64,000 nucleotides of DNA from an uncultured Aquimarina sp. (GCF_947492405.1 NZ_CANLMP010000003.1:496001-560000); one strand, 5' to 3'. Positions 27,539 through 38,070 are shown, counted from the stretch's first letter. Numbers and translations are program-made. The notes: generated from the sequence alone by a model not told the origin.

Positions 27539-30500
27539 ATGAAAAATTTGAAAACTCTTTTGCGGAAATGTATTTTGGTTTTCTTAGTAGCCGTAGTGTC
27601 ATCTATGAACGCTAAGAACATTTATGTAGCAAAAAATGGGAATGACTCTAATTCCGGAACTCAAACCAGTCCATACAAGACCATAGCCAAAGCTTCTTCG
27701 GTAGCACAAGCTGGTGATATTATTATCATTGGACAAGGAACTTATGAAGAGACAATTAAGCCGCCTAGATCGGGTAGAGCTGGCCAACCAATCATCTACA
27801 CAGCCAAAACTGGCGAAAAGGTAATAATCTCTGCAATGCAAGCTTTAAGTGGTTGGCAGAGAGATAATGGAGCAATCTATAAAATAAAAGTAGATTGGGA
27901 TTTAGGTCAGGAAAACTTTGTAATGAATGGAAACACTGCGATGGATTTAGCCAGATGGCCTAATAATTCTGATGGTAAACCTTTTACGCTAAATTCTCGT
28001 CGAAACGATGGTGGTAGTGGTGCTAATGTGGTGAATGGTGCATTTTTAACATCATCCCAAATTCCTAACATTAACTGGACCGGAGGATCTGTTTTCTTTT
28101 ATGGAGATAAACCTGGCTCAGGATGGATTGCTTGGAAATCATTTATTACTAGTAGTACGTCTGGAAGAGTAAATTTCAACTTAGATAAAAATCCAAATTG
28201 GATACGTACGTTTCATGCGCCAAAAGACAAAGGAGATTTTTATCTGGAAGGAGTAAAAGGGGCATTAGATTATCAAAATGAGTGGTGGTTTAATAGTCAA
28301 ACAAAAGAATTATTTGTGCAAATGCCCGGTGGAGTAGCACCTAGTAACGGGTCTGTTCAAATGAGAAAAAGAAAAACAGGAATTGACCTTAATGGAAGGA
28401 GTTATATCGAAATTCGAAATCTTGCCGTTTTCGGAGGAGCTATTTTGTTAAAAACAAATTCTGATAATAATAAGTTATATGGGGTTTCTTCTTTTTATGG
28501 AAATCACACACAAGGAGTTTTTAGAGGTTTTAATGCCGGTAAACCTAGTGTAGAAGTGAATGGTACTAATAATGTTATTGAAAAATGTGAAATAGCTTTT
28601 AGTGCTGCAACAGGAGTGCGATTGGGAGGTAGATTCAATATCTTAAAAAATAATTACATCCATGATTTTAACTATTTAGGATCTTATGATGCTCCATTAG
28701 TAGCTAGAGGAGGAAATGATAATAAGATTATTGGAAATACAATCTTTAATGGAGGTAGAGATGGTATTAATTTTAATGGAAATCGTTGTGAAGTTGCTTA
28801 TAATGATGTCTACAAAAGCAATTTAATCGCTGATGATTGTGCAACTTTTTATACCGTAGGTGGACCACAGAATACGGAAATACATCATAATTGGTTTCAT
28901 GATAGTGCTTCTAGAGGTTCTAAGAGAAAAGCGGCAGGTATCTATCTAGATAATGATGCTGAAGCATTTTCTGTACATCATAATGTAGTGTGGAATGTAG
29001 AATGGACAGGAGTCCAAATTAACTGGAATGGTAAGGATATTGATATCTTTAATAATACTTTAGTGAAAACAGAAGGTGGAGCAATGGGAGCTTGGCATAA
29101 AGAAGGTACAGCTTTTTCAAATGTCAAAGTATGGAATAACATAGCCGATGTTAGGACTGAGGATGACCCTTCTACCCAGGAAGATGAAGGTACTTTCGAA
29201 AGAGATGCTGACAAACAAAACAACGTAATTACCAAGTTTGGATATACTAATTATGATGGTAATAAATTTACGTTAACATCAGGTTCTCCTGCTGTAAACG
29301 CAGGGAGGATAATTTCAGGTATAACTGACGACTTTGTTGGAGCAGCACCAGATGCTGGGGCTTATGAATTTGGAGGTGAAAATTGGGTTCCTGGAATTGA
29401 CTGGAATCCTGTTTTAGGTCCTACAGGTAATGGTTGTTATGGATTACCAGGTGAAGACTGTAATGATACAACTGTTCCGGATGAGGTAGCATTTGTAAAT
29501 GCAGTAACAACAATTCAACCTCAAACATCATACGATTTCGATATAAAATATAGTGCTCAAACAAATAGAGAGATTGTAGTTGAGTTCTGGTCTGCAACTA
29601 ATTGGATAGCCCAAAAAATGGTTACTGTAGAAAAAGGATCTGGAACAGTGACGATTACCGTTGATCTTCCTTTAGCTCCAGAAATTGGGTCAGGGTATGT
29701 GTATAAAGCACATATAAGACCTGCTGGAACTACCTGGCAAGAAGCTTTAGATAGAGATCAAATCAATAATGTCACTGTAGAGGAACAAATACTCGAAGAT
29801 AAAGTTTCGTTTAGTAATGCTCCTTTGAGTATTGTTCAGGCAAACTCATATCAGTTTAATATAAACTATGAAGCATCAACTGGTAGAGAAATTATAGTTG
29901 AGTTTTGGTCTTCTAACAATTGGATAGCACAACAAAACGAGATTGTTTCTAAAGGAACAGGTGTGAAATCAATTACAGTAAACCTTCCTAATCTACCGCA
30001 ACCAGGATCAGGTTATGTTTACAAAACTCATATCCGTCCATTAAATAGTTCGTGGCAAGATGCAATTGATCGAGATCAAATCAATAATGTAACGGTCACA
30101 GCTGCATTTACTCAATTAATACCAAATGGTTCTTATCATATAGAATCTACACAATCTAATCAAAGATTGTTATCTAGAGCCCTTGATCAACACAGTGCAG
30201 TTATGAGTAGTCCATATTCATATAATGATCAAGTTTGGATTTTTGATCATAAAGGCGATGATGTGTATACTATACGAAATTTAGGAACTAATAGATTTTT
30301 AGAAGTCCCTTATGCTCGTTGCGGTAATGGAGAGAATGTTGCTACATGGACCGATGCAAATGACAATCATAAAAAATGGAAAATAACTAAAAATGGTACT
30401 GGTGTATTTAGTATGAAACCTGTGCATTGTATATCCAGTGCTTTGGATAGAGCAGCAGGTGCTATAAATGCTAATGTTCAAATTTGGGATTTCAATTCCG

Positions 30501-30787
30501 GAAATAATAACCAAAAATGGAAAATAATCTCGTTAGATAATAGAGAAAAACCAGTCGAGGAAAAGATTGAGCTTATATCGGTTTACCCTAACCCAGCAAC
30601 AAATTCCATTACAATTCAAGGGGTGGAAGCGAACGATATTCTTATCATATATGATTTAATGGGTAAAATTATTAAACAAACTAAATCAACATCTAATAAA
30701 GAATCATTGATAATCTCAGATATAGCATCCGGAGCATATATTTTATCAGTATTTGGTAAAAGCAAAGTGCAATTTATAAAAGACTAA
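27539..30787 (+). CDS. Secreted right-handed beta-helix protein (possible polysaccharide lyase) with tandem beta modules, ricin-type lectin and T9SS sorting domain
   Basis: After a signal peptide (to MNAK, about residue 24), residues 25-620 start with the DUF1565-like entry (IYVAKNGNDSNSGT, SPYKTIAKA) and continue as many short parallel beta-helix turns (NNVIEKCEI, FNILKNNYI, NKIIGNTIF). This fold is used by polysaccharide lyases and some glycosidases; I cannot name the family or its catalytic residues. Two related 100-residue units follow (about 645-746 and 754-853; REIVVEFWS, GSGYVYKxHIRP, RDQINNVTV), then a ricin-type/CBM13 domain (862-1000; QxW repeats VWIFDH, KKWKITK, QKWKII) and the sorting domain (1010-1082, YPNPATN). 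It sits between the mannanase and the DUF5060 gene and probably attacks another wall polysaccharide. Confidence 0.75.
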   Translation: MKNLKTLLRKCILVFLVAVVSSMNAKNIYVAKNGNDSNSGTQTSPYKTIAKASSVAQAGDIIIIGQGTYEETIKPPRSGRAGQPIIYTAKTGEKVIISAMQALSGWQRDNGAIYKIKVDWDLGQENFVMNGNTAMDLARWPNNSDGKPFTLNSRRNDGGSGANVVNGAFLTSSQIPNINWTGGSVFFYGDKPGSGWIAWKSFITSSTSGRVNFNLDKNPNWIRTFHAPKDKGDFYLEGVKGALDYQNEWWFNSQTKELFVQMPGGVAPSNGSVQMRKRKTGIDLNGRSYIEIRNLAVFGGAILLKTNSDNNKLYGVSSFYGNHTQGVFRGFNAGKPSVEVNGTNNVIEKCEIAFSAATGVRLGGRFNILKNNYIHDFNYLGSYDAPLVARGGNDNKIIGNTIFNGGRDGINFNGNRCEVAYNDVYKSNLIADDCATFYTVGGPQNTEIHHNWFHDSASRGSKRKAAGIYLDNDAEAFSVHHNVVWNVEWTGVQINWNGKDIDIFNNTLVKTEGGAMGAWHKEGTAFSNVKVWNNIADVRTEDDPSTQEDEGTFERDADKQNNVITKFGYTNYDGNKFTLTSGSPAVNAGRIISGITDDFVGAAPDAGAYEFGGENWVPGIDWNPVLGPTGNGCYGLPGEDCNDTTVPDEVAFVNAVTTIQPQTSYDFDIKYSAQTNREIVVEFWSATNWIAQKMVTVEKGSGTVTITVDLPLAPEIGSGYVYKAHIRPAGTTWQEALDRDQINNVTVEEQILEDKVSFSNAPLSIVQANSYQFNINYEASTGREIIVEFWSSNNWIAQQNEIVSKGTGVKSITVNLPNLPQPGSGYVYKTHIRPLNSSWQDAIDRDQINNVTVTAAFTQLIPNGSYHIESTQSNQRLLSRALDQHSAVMSSPYSYNDQVWIFDHKGDDVYTIRNLGTNRFLEVPYARCGNGENVATWTDANDNHKKWKITKNGTGVFSMKPVHCISSALDRAAGAINANVQIWDFNSGNNNQKWKIISLDNREKPVEEKIELISVYPNPATNSITIQGVEANDILIIYDLMGKIIKQTKSTSNKESLIISDIASGAYILSVFGKSKVQFIKD

Positions 30788-31190
30788 ATACTGTATAATA
30801 ACTCATTCTTATTACACGAAAGAAATGTGAAAAAAAACAGTTAATTAAAAGTTAAAAAAACAATGATTAACAGTAGGACGGAAGTCCATTTGACCTGATA
30901 AGATGCCAAAAGCAATTATTACTAATTGATCAAATACAAATCGAATTCTAAATATATTTTAACGAATTCTATTTCATGGAGGTCACTTAATAGTTTTGTG
31001 AAAAACGACAAGCTTATGAAATCTTAAATTCGAGAAGTTTTAAATTATTGTATACGTGTTAAAAGCTGTTAACTAGGTAGTTATTGATCTTTTTAACATA
31101 AAATTAAATATAATATAAAACGTTCTTTGAATACTTACACTAACAAAATAAATATCTTAAAACCAAACACACACACAAACAATTCAAATC
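30788..31190. other. 403-bp intergenic region before the DUF5060 gene
   Basis: No gene is visible. It contains a small hairpin GGAC-GGAA-GTCC near 30877-30888 and TAGTTTTG at 30991-30998, a match to the -7 consensus TAnnTTTG but without a good TTTG at the expected distance. It most likely holds the promoter and a long 5' leader. Confidence 0.4.
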
Positions 31191-34100
31191 ATGAAACTAA
31201 CTAAACTAAACGTTTTACTAGCATTCTTGTTTCTTGGGTTTTTGCTTCAAGCACAAACACCAGAAGGAGAATTAAAAAGATGGCACAAGGTCACTTTAAC
31301 TTTTAACGGCCCTAATACATCAGAGACTGCGAACCCAAATCCATTTTCGGATTATAGATTAGAAGTAACATTTACACATTCAGGAAGTAATAGAAGTTAT
31401 AAAGTACCGGGTTATTTTGCGGCTTGCGGAAATGCAGAAAATAATAGTTGTAATTCCGGAAACAAATGGAGAGTAAACTTTGCGCCAGATCAAACAGGAA
31501 CTTGGAATTGGTCCGCATCCTTTGTGTCTGGATCTAATGTTGCTATTAATGGTGGAGGATCTAATGCCGGATTTATGAATGGTGATACCGGAACTTTTAA
31601 TATTACAGAATCAGATAAATCTGGTAGAGATTTTAGAAGCAAGTATCTTGGTAGACTAAAATATGTAGGAGAACACTATTTAAGACATATCGGTACAAAC
31701 CCAAATAATCCTAATGGAAATTGGTTTGTAAAAGCAGGAGCTGATTCGCCAGAAAATGCACTGAATTATGTAGATTTTGACGCTACTCCTAGCTATAACA
31801 ATAATCTTAATAAAATAGGGAGCAAAACGTGGCAACCGCATCAAAGAGACTACGTGGCAAATGACGCCAGTTCATATACCTGGGATAGTGGAAAAGGAAC
31901 TGAAATTTTAGGGATGTTAAACTATCTTTCTGGACAAGGAGCTAATGTAATGTCTTTCTTAACCTGGAATTCTAGTGGAGATGGAGGAGCTGTTTTTCCA
32001 CATACATTAAAAGTTTCTTTACAAGAATATGGCAACACGGCCCGTAATCAACAATGGAATAAAGTAAATAAAGATCGTTTTGATGTTTCCAAAATGGCTC
32101 AATGGGAAAAAGTAATGGAATATGCCGATAAAAAAGGTATTTATTTACATTTTAAAACCATGGAGACAGAAAATGATAATCTAATGGACGGAAATGGTTT
32201 TGGTCGTCAAAGAAAGTTATATTATCGTGAATTAATCGCAAGATTTGGCCACCATTTAGCCCTTAATTGGAATCTAACAGAAGAAACAACATTAACAGAT
32301 AATGTGGTAAAAGCTACAGCAACTTATATCAAAAATGTAGACCCATATGATCATAATATAGTGATTCACACATATCCAAATCAGCAAGATCAAAGATATA
32401 ATCCATTGTTAGGAAATAGTTCAGACTTAACCGGTGCTTCTATACAAACTGGGAAGAATAATGTTCACAATGATGTGAGAAGATGGTTAGAAAAATCTAG
32501 AAATTCTGGTAAAAAATGGGTAGTGGCTAATGACGAACAAGGACCAGCTTCAACAGGGGTTAGAATTTCTGACAAAGAAGTAAGACATAGAATCTTGTGG
32601 GCTACACTAATGGCTGGAGGAACAGGAGTTGAATATTATAGTGGATATACAAATGACGATGGTGATATCAATGGAAATGACCACCGAAAGAGAGGTAATA
32701 AGTATAAAGAAGGTGGTTATGCACTTAATTTCTTTAATCGTTATCTCCAGTCTGATATGGTAAATATGGTAAGTTCTGATGGTGTAACTTCAGATAATAA
32801 CGACTATGTATTTGCAAAATCAGGTAGTATCTATGCTGCTTATCGACCAAATGGTGGTTCCACAGGATTAAGCTTGCCTGGAGGAAATAATAAATATGAT
32901 GTACAATGGTACAATCCTCGTTCTGGAGGTAATTTGTCTGCAAAACAAACTTTAGGAGGTAATTTAGTTGCGCCTGATAATAATGATTGGGTAGCTCTTA
33001 TTACCAATAAAGATGGAAACAATGGTGGAGGTGATGGAAATTGCGGAACAATTTCAATGCTAGCAATTTCTGATTTCCCAACGATTGCAGTGCCAGGTTT
33101 TTCACCTGCTTATAAGGATAATACAAGAAATGCATTAGCAATTGATGCCTCTCAATACAAAGATAAATTTGCCGCTGCAGAAGCTACTTTTAACGGAGAA
33201 ACTGGTACCTATGATATTAAGTTAACAACACTTACAGAAACCGATGGAGAATCTACGTATAGAGTTTCTATAGATGGTAAGGAAATAGGTGAATTCATAA
33301 ACCCAGCATCTAGTACTGATTACTCACCATCAGGTACAACTTTCACGGGTATACAAATCAAAAAAGGAGATAAAATAAGAGTAGCGTTTAATTCGCATAC
33401 TAATGGAAATATTCCAGAAGGTAATGGTACAGCTTACTCGAGAGGAAGATGGACGGCACTAGATTTTACCTGCACTGATGGCGGTGGAGGAGATGGCGGC
33501 GGTGATGGTGATTGCGTAGCTTTAGAGCAAAATGGAGTTGTAGCTGTAGAGGCCGAACATTTTGATAGTCAATCCAAAACAAACGATAGAGAGTGGTATG
33601 TACTAGATGGCACTGGATCAACACCAACACCAGATCCTGATCCTGATCATTCTTCTGGAGCAAGTGGTGGTGGATATTTAGAGATCTTACCAGATACCAG
33701 AGTTACACATAGTGATCCACTTGTTAATGGAGTTAGTTTTAGTAATACTCCAGGACAAGTAGCAATCATTAACTATAAAGTAAAATTTACAACTCCAGGA
33801 AAATACTTTGTATGGGTAAGAGCGCATTCTACCGGATCAGAAGATAATGGAATCCACGTAGGTATTGATGGGAATTGGCCAGCATCAGGAGCTAGAATGC
33901 AATGGTGTGCAGGTAAAAACCAATGGACTTGGGAGAGTAAACAACGTACCAATGCCAATCATTGTGGAGAAGCGCAAAAAATATATATAGATGTGCCTTC
34001 TGCAGGTATCCATACGATTTCTTTCTCTATGAGAGAAGATGGATTCGAAATGGATAAATTCGTGTTATCTAAAAGTTATACAAAACCAACAGGAAATGGT

Positions 34101-35558
34101 CCTGATGAGGTATTAGTAGATTGCGGAGATGAAAACAAACCTCCTCAAGTATCGATAACTTCTCCTGTAAATGGAGCTAGTTATGAAATTGGTCAAACTA
34201 TTCCTTTAGTAGCGAACGCATCAGATACTGACGGTACCATTACTAAAGTTGAATTTTTCATCAATAACAACTTGACTGCTACAGAGCAAGTAATACCTTA
34301 TGAAACTTCTACTACAATTACTAATCCTGGAGATTATACCATAACTGCTAAAGCAACTGATAATGATGGGGCTGTTACTACGTCTCAATCTATAAATATA
34401 ACTGTTGAAGATGATTCGGTTCCACCTACAGATGCCATTGATATACCAGGATCTTTTGAAGCAGAAAATTTTGAGATAAAATCTGGTAGCGTACGTATAG
34501 AAAATACTCCTGGAACTACTTCCGACAAGAACTTAGGATTTATTAGGAATGGAGATTTCGTTGATTATACAGTAAATGTGGAGTCTAGCAGTGAATATAC
34601 ATTTGATATCTATGCTTCGAGTAAAGGTACAGGAGGAAAAGTAGATATCGTTGAATCCGGAACTGTTGTTGGTTCTATAGATATTCCCGTAACGGGACAA
34701 TGGCATAGTTATAAGAAATACTCTGCTACTGTTTCTTTATCCTCAGGAGAGAAAATACTTAGATTATCATTTAATGGAGGATCTGGATATCTGTATAATA
34801 TTGATAAAATTGTTACGACAAAGATTCAACCTGTAGAACAAACGGTTACTTTATCTCCAATACATGATGCATTTTTACAGGGATCATCCCGAAATAACTC
34901 TGATATGATCCGTGTAGAACTAAATAAAAGAACAGGATACCTTATGTTTGATCTGTCTTCTATCAATGGAACTATTACAAAGGCTGATCTTAAGTTTACA
35001 GTATATTCTGATGCAGGGAACGGAAACATAAGTGTTAATAAGGGTAACAGTAATAATTGGACAGAGACGAATCTCTCTAACTCCAATAAACCAGTAAAAG
35101 GTGTTCAATTAGGAACGTTAAATGCTAATTTCCCAGTTGGAAGTACTAAGACGATACCATTAAAGACAGCCCAGATTTCAGGGAATAAACTTTCATTAAT
35201 TATAGATGCGCTTTCAGGTAATGATTTTGCATTTGCATCTAAGGAAAACGGATCGGTTACTCAAGCGCAATTAGTGATTACTTATGACACCAATAGAAGT
35301 GATAATATTGATGATTCTAATGAGATTACTTTTTATCCAAATCCTGTAGTCGATGTAATTAATATTTCTGGAGAAACTGCAGGGAAGACTATCAAAATTT
35401 ATAATACTATTGGGGTTCTTGTAAAACAAGTGGTACTAGAAGAAAGTCAAAATACGATCGATATGAGCGATGTGTCATCAGGAATCTATATCATTAATAT
35501 TTTAGAAGCTGGTAAAACGAATAAGGTTCTTTCTGCTAAGAAAGTATTGAAACGTTAA
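31191..35558 (+). CDS. DUF5060-type glycosidase-like secreted protein with CBM6, CBM96/DNRLRE-like domain and T9SS sorting domain
   Basis: This 1,455-residue protein has a signal peptide (to LQAQ), an N-terminal DUF5060 beta domain (about 27-120), and a barrel-like region (140-560) with acidic motifs such as LNWNLTEE and NDEQGPA, followed by a small beta domain: the plan of the DUF5060/DUF4038 glycosidase relatives. The catalytic acids are not certain. Next come an unnamed module (617-760), a Gly-rich linker, a second carbohydrate-binding-like module (775-967, VEAEHFD), an Ig-like domain (984-1073), CBM6 (1083-1211), a DNRLRE/CBM96-like domain (1217-1370) and the sorting domain (1380-1455). 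The last four domains are duplicated in the GH16 gene downstream. The substrate is unknown; an algal galactan or another wall glycan is a guess. Confidence 0.75.
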   Translation: MKLTKLNVLLAFLFLGFLLQAQTPEGELKRWHKVTLTFNGPNTSETANPNPFSDYRLEVTFTHSGSNRSYKVPGYFAACGNAENNSCNSGNKWRVNFAPDQTGTWNWSASFVSGSNVAINGGGSNAGFMNGDTGTFNITESDKSGRDFRSKYLGRLKYVGEHYLRHIGTNPNNPNGNWFVKAGADSPENALNYVDFDATPSYNNNLNKIGSKTWQPHQRDYVANDASSYTWDSGKGTEILGMLNYLSGQGANVMSFLTWNSSGDGGAVFPHTLKVSLQEYGNTARNQQWNKVNKDRFDVSKMAQWEKVMEYADKKGIYLHFKTMETENDNLMDGNGFGRQRKLYYRELIARFGHHLALNWNLTEETTLTDNVVKATATYIKNVDPYDHNIVIHTYPNQQDQRYNPLLGNSSDLTGASIQTGKNNVHNDVRRWLEKSRNSGKKWVVANDEQGPASTGVRISDKEVRHRILWATLMAGGTGVEYYSGYTNDDGDINGNDHRKRGNKYKEGGYALNFFNRYLQSDMVNMVSSDGVTSDNNDYVFAKSGSIYAAYRPNGGSTGLSLPGGNNKYDVQWYNPRSGGNLSAKQTLGGNLVAPDNNDWVALITNKDGNNGGGDGNCGTISMLAISDFPTIAVPGFSPAYKDNTRNALAIDASQYKDKFAAAEATFNGETGTYDIKLTTLTETDGESTYRVSIDGKEIGEFINPASSTDYSPSGTTFTGIQIKKGDKIRVAFNSHTNGNIPEGNGTAYSRGRWTALDFTCTDGGGGDGGGDGDCVALEQNGVVAVEAEHFDSQSKTNDREWYVLDGTGSTPTPDPDPDHSSGASGGGYLEILPDTRVTHSDPLVNGVSFSNTPGQVAIINYKVKFTTPGKYFVWVRAHSTGSEDNGIHVGIDGNWPASGARMQWCAGKNQWTWESKQRTNANHCGEAQKIYIDVPSAGIHTISFSMREDGFEMDKFVLSKSYTKPTGNGPDEVLVDCGDENKPPQVSITSPVNGASYEIGQTIPLVANASDTDGTITKVEFFINNNLTATEQVIPYETSTTITNPGDYTITAKATDNDGAVTTSQSINITVEDDSVPPTDAIDIPGSFEAENFEIKSGSVRIENTPGTTSDKNLGFIRNGDFVDYTVNVESSSEYTFDIYASSKGTGGKVDIVESGTVVGSIDIPVTGQWHSYKKYSATVSLSSGEKILRLSFNGGSGYLYNIDKIVTTKIQPVEQTVTLSPIHDAFLQGSSRNNSDMIRVELNKRTGYLMFDLSSINGTITKADLKFTVYSDAGNGNISVNKGNSNNWTETNLSNSNKPVKGVQLGTLNANFPVGSTKTIPLKTAQISGNKLSLIIDALSGNDFAFASKENGSVTQAQLVITYDTNRSDNIDDSNEITFYPNPVVDVINISGETAGKTIKIYNTIGVLVKQVVLEESQNTIDMSDVSSGIYIINILEAGKTNKVLSAKKVLKR
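34140..35558 (+). repeat. C-terminal cassette, copy A (Ig + CBM6 + DNRLRE + sorting domain)
   Basis: The last 1,419 bases of this gene and of the GH16 gene (36627-38045) have exactly the same length and align without a net gap. Protein similarity is very high throughout (for example ENTPGT, SYKKYS, SGEKILRLSF, SGYLYNIDK, LSGNDFAFASKENGSV). Confidence 0.9.
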
Positions 35559-35656
35559 GTAAACCCTTTAATCATTATCAAATCGATGATAAAGTTTTAG
35601 GGATAGAAGAGTAAAGTAATAAACGATGGATAATGATATCGTTTGCTATTAACTTT

Positions 35657-35722
35657 GGAGATAATAACACAATCCGAAAATGATTAATGATCATTTCTAG
35701 AATTGTGTTATTATTTCTCTTC
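35657..35722 (+). terminator. Long hairpin terminator after the DUF5060 gene
   Basis: Outer arms ATAATAACACAAT (35661-35673) and ATTGTGTTATTAT (35702-35714) pair perfectly over 13 bp; an inner pair (GAAAATGAT with ATCATTTC, one bulge) extends the stem. T-rich TTCTCTTCTT follows. A weaker hairpin lies closer to the stop near 35567-35596. Confidence 0.75.
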
Positions 35723-35774
35723 TTAAAACTTTTTAGATTTTATTCGAATTGATAAAACAAATATGTTCTTAATC

Positions 35775-38045
35775 ATGAAAAATAATATAAATCCATTATT
35801 AACCTTGTTGTTATGTTTTGTAACGATAAGTGTTTTTGCACAACCAACTCCTCCCGCTGGAAAAAAGTGGGAAAAGATAGATGTGATGTCTGATGAATTT
35901 AATGGGGTCTCTCTTAATACTACTAAATGGGCAATAAATAGTCCACAATGGGAAGGTAGACGACCTGCCAGATTTGAAACATCTTCTGTGTCAGTTTCGG
36001 ATGGAAATTTAAAAATTTCAGCTTCAAAAAAAACAAATCCTTTTAGTGGATGGACACATAATGGTGGTCTTGTAAGATCTAATACCAGAAACCTATATGG
36101 ATACTATGAGACGCGTATGAAAGCTAATAAAACTTTTATGTCTTCTACATTTTGGCTAATTAATAAGAGAAATGAATTTACTGGATGTGATTTTAGAACC
36201 ACAGAATTAGATATCACAGAAACTGTGGGGGTTAATTCTAACGGGGCAAGCTGGGTAAATAACACTATTAGAAATATGAACTCTAATACACATAGCAGAG
36301 GGACTAATTGTAATAGCACACCAGTAGGTCAACAAGGAAACAAAGCTCCGCTTGGAGAAGAATCTTGGAAGAATTATCATACCTATGGAGTCTGGTGGAA
36401 AAGTAAAAGTGAAATTTTATTCTATTTAGATGGTAAATTTGTTGGGCAAATAAAACCACCAGCAGATTTTAATCTTCCTATGTACTTGCGAATGGTGGTA
36501 GAGACATATGATTGGAACCCACCAAAAGATGGTCAGGACGGAATAAATAATTCTCTTAATGATCGTACCACATACTACGATTGGGTTCGTTCATATAAAT
36601 TAGTTGACGATAATACTCCAAATAATCCACCAACGGTTAAACTAACAGCGCCATCAAATGGTACTACTTATCAAGTTGGTCAAAATGTTTCATTAACTGC
36701 TGATGCATCGGATACGGATGGTAGTATTTCCAAAGTAGAATTTTTTGTGAATAATAATTTGGTTGCTACTGAACAAGTTTTACCATATGCAAGTGCTACT
36801 ACTATTACTAATCCAGGAAACTATACAATTGTTGCAAAGGCTACAGATAATAATGGTGCAGTTACGACATCACAATCAGTAAATATTACTATTAAGGATG
36901 ATTCAGTTCCGCCAGTGGATATTATTAGTATTCCCGGATCTTTTGAAGCAGAAAATTTCGAGTCAAAATCTGGAAGTGTGCGTATCGAAAATACTCCAGG
37001 AACAAACTCAGCTAAGAATTTAGGATATATTAAGAATGGGGATTTTACAGAGTATACTGCAAACGTCGATACAACTAGTGAATATACCTTGGATGTATAT
37101 GCTTCTAGTCAAGGAACAGGAGGTAAAGTAGATATCCTGGAATCAGGTTCTGTTGTAGGTTCAATAAACATTCCGGTTACAGGACAATGGCATAGTTATA
37201 AGAAATATTCTACTACAGTTTCTCTATCTTCAGGAGAGAAAATACTTAGGTTATCTTTTAAAGGAGGATCTGGTTATTTATATAATATTGATAAGGTGGT
37301 AACAACAAAAATCCAACCCGTAGAACAGACGATTGTATTATCTCCAATCCATGACGCGTATCTACAAGGGTCAACTAGATATAACTCTGATATGTTACGA
37401 ATTGAAAAAAATAAGCGTTCAGGATATTTAATGTTTGACCTTTCTTCAATTAATGGGGTTGTAACAAAAGCTGATCTTAAATTTACAGTGTATTCTGATG
37501 CTGGAAATGGTAATGTTACTGTCCATAAAGGAAATAATAATAATTGGACAGAAACTAATTTATCAAACTCTAATAAACCGGGAAAAGGAACTCAATTAGG
37601 AACGTTAAACTCTAATTTTCTAATAGGTAGTACTAAAACAATACCGTTGAAAACAGCACAGATTTCAGGAAATAAACTTTCATTAATTATTGATGCACTT
37701 TCGGGGAATGACTTTGCATTTGCATCCAAAGAAAACGGATCTGTTGCTAAACCCACCTTGATTATTACGTATACCACTAATAGAAATAATGTAAGTAATA
37801 CTAATGATATTAGGTTGTATCCTAATCCGGTCATAAATACAATTAGTTTCTCTGGAAATGATATCACAGGTAAAATAGTTAAGATATTTAATGTTACAGG
37901 AGTATTAATGAAGAAAGCTACCTTAGGAGATGGTAAAAATACTATAGATATAAGTGATTTGTCATCTGGATATTATATTGTCAATGTTTTAGAAGCAGAA
38001 AAAACCAATAAAATAATCACTTCTAAAAAAGTGATTAAACAATAA
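35775..38045 (+). CDS. GH16 glycosidase (agarase/porphyranase-like) with Ig, CBM6, DNRLRE and T9SS sorting domain
   Basis: I place the start at the ATG at 35775 because it gives a normal signal peptide (MKNNINPLLTLLLCFVTISV, then FAQ); an in-frame ATG at 35763 adds four residues. The 756-residue protein has GH16 at about 24-275 with the catalytic ELDITE (nucleophile E144, D146, acid/base E149). The E-x-D-x-x-E spacing marks the beta-bulge group of GH16, which holds laminarinases, agarases, porphyranases and carrageenases; the surrounding text (GLVRS, YGYYETRMKA, STFWLINK) favours agarase/porphyranase. An Ig-like domain (285-375), CBM6 (384-512), a DNRLRE/CBM96-like domain (518-670) and the sorting domain (680-756) follow and duplicate those of the gene before. 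The exact substrate is not decided. Confidence 0.88.
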   Translation: MKNNINPLLTLLLCFVTISVFAQPTPPAGKKWEKIDVMSDEFNGVSLNTTKWAINSPQWEGRRPARFETSSVSVSDGNLKISASKKTNPFSGWTHNGGLVRSNTRNLYGYYETRMKANKTFMSSTFWLINKRNEFTGCDFRTTELDITETVGVNSNGASWVNNTIRNMNSNTHSRGTNCNSTPVGQQGNKAPLGEESWKNYHTYGVWWKSKSEILFYLDGKFVGQIKPPADFNLPMYLRMVVETYDWNPPKDGQDGINNSLNDRTTYYDWVRSYKLVDDNTPNNPPTVKLTAPSNGTTYQVGQNVSLTADASDTDGSISKVEFFVNNNLVATEQVLPYASATTITNPGNYTIVAKATDNNGAVTTSQSVNITIKDDSVPPVDIISIPGSFEAENFESKSGSVRIENTPGTNSAKNLGYIKNGDFTEYTANVDTTSEYTLDVYASSQGTGGKVDILESGSVVGSINIPVTGQWHSYKKYSTTVSLSSGEKILRLSFKGGSGYLYNIDKVVTTKIQPVEQTIVLSPIHDAYLQGSTRYNSDMLRIEKNKRSGYLMFDLSSINGVVTKADLKFTVYSDAGNGNVTVHKGNNNNWTETNLSNSNKPGKGTQLGTLNSNFLIGSTKTIPLKTAQISGNKLSLIIDALSGNDFAFASKENGSVAKPTLIITYTTNRNNVSNTNDIRLYPNPVINTISFSGNDITGKIVKIFNVTGVLMKKATLGDGKNTIDISDLSSGYYIVNVLEAEKTNKIITSKKVIKQ
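36627..38045 (+). repeat. C-terminal cassette, copy B (Ig + CBM6 + DNRLRE + sorting domain)
   Basis: Partner of 34140-35558. The two cassettes are equal in length (1,419 bases) and differ by many synonymous and some amino-acid changes. Confidence 0.9.
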
Positions 38046-38070
38046 TTCAACCACAAACTCAACTGTGGGA

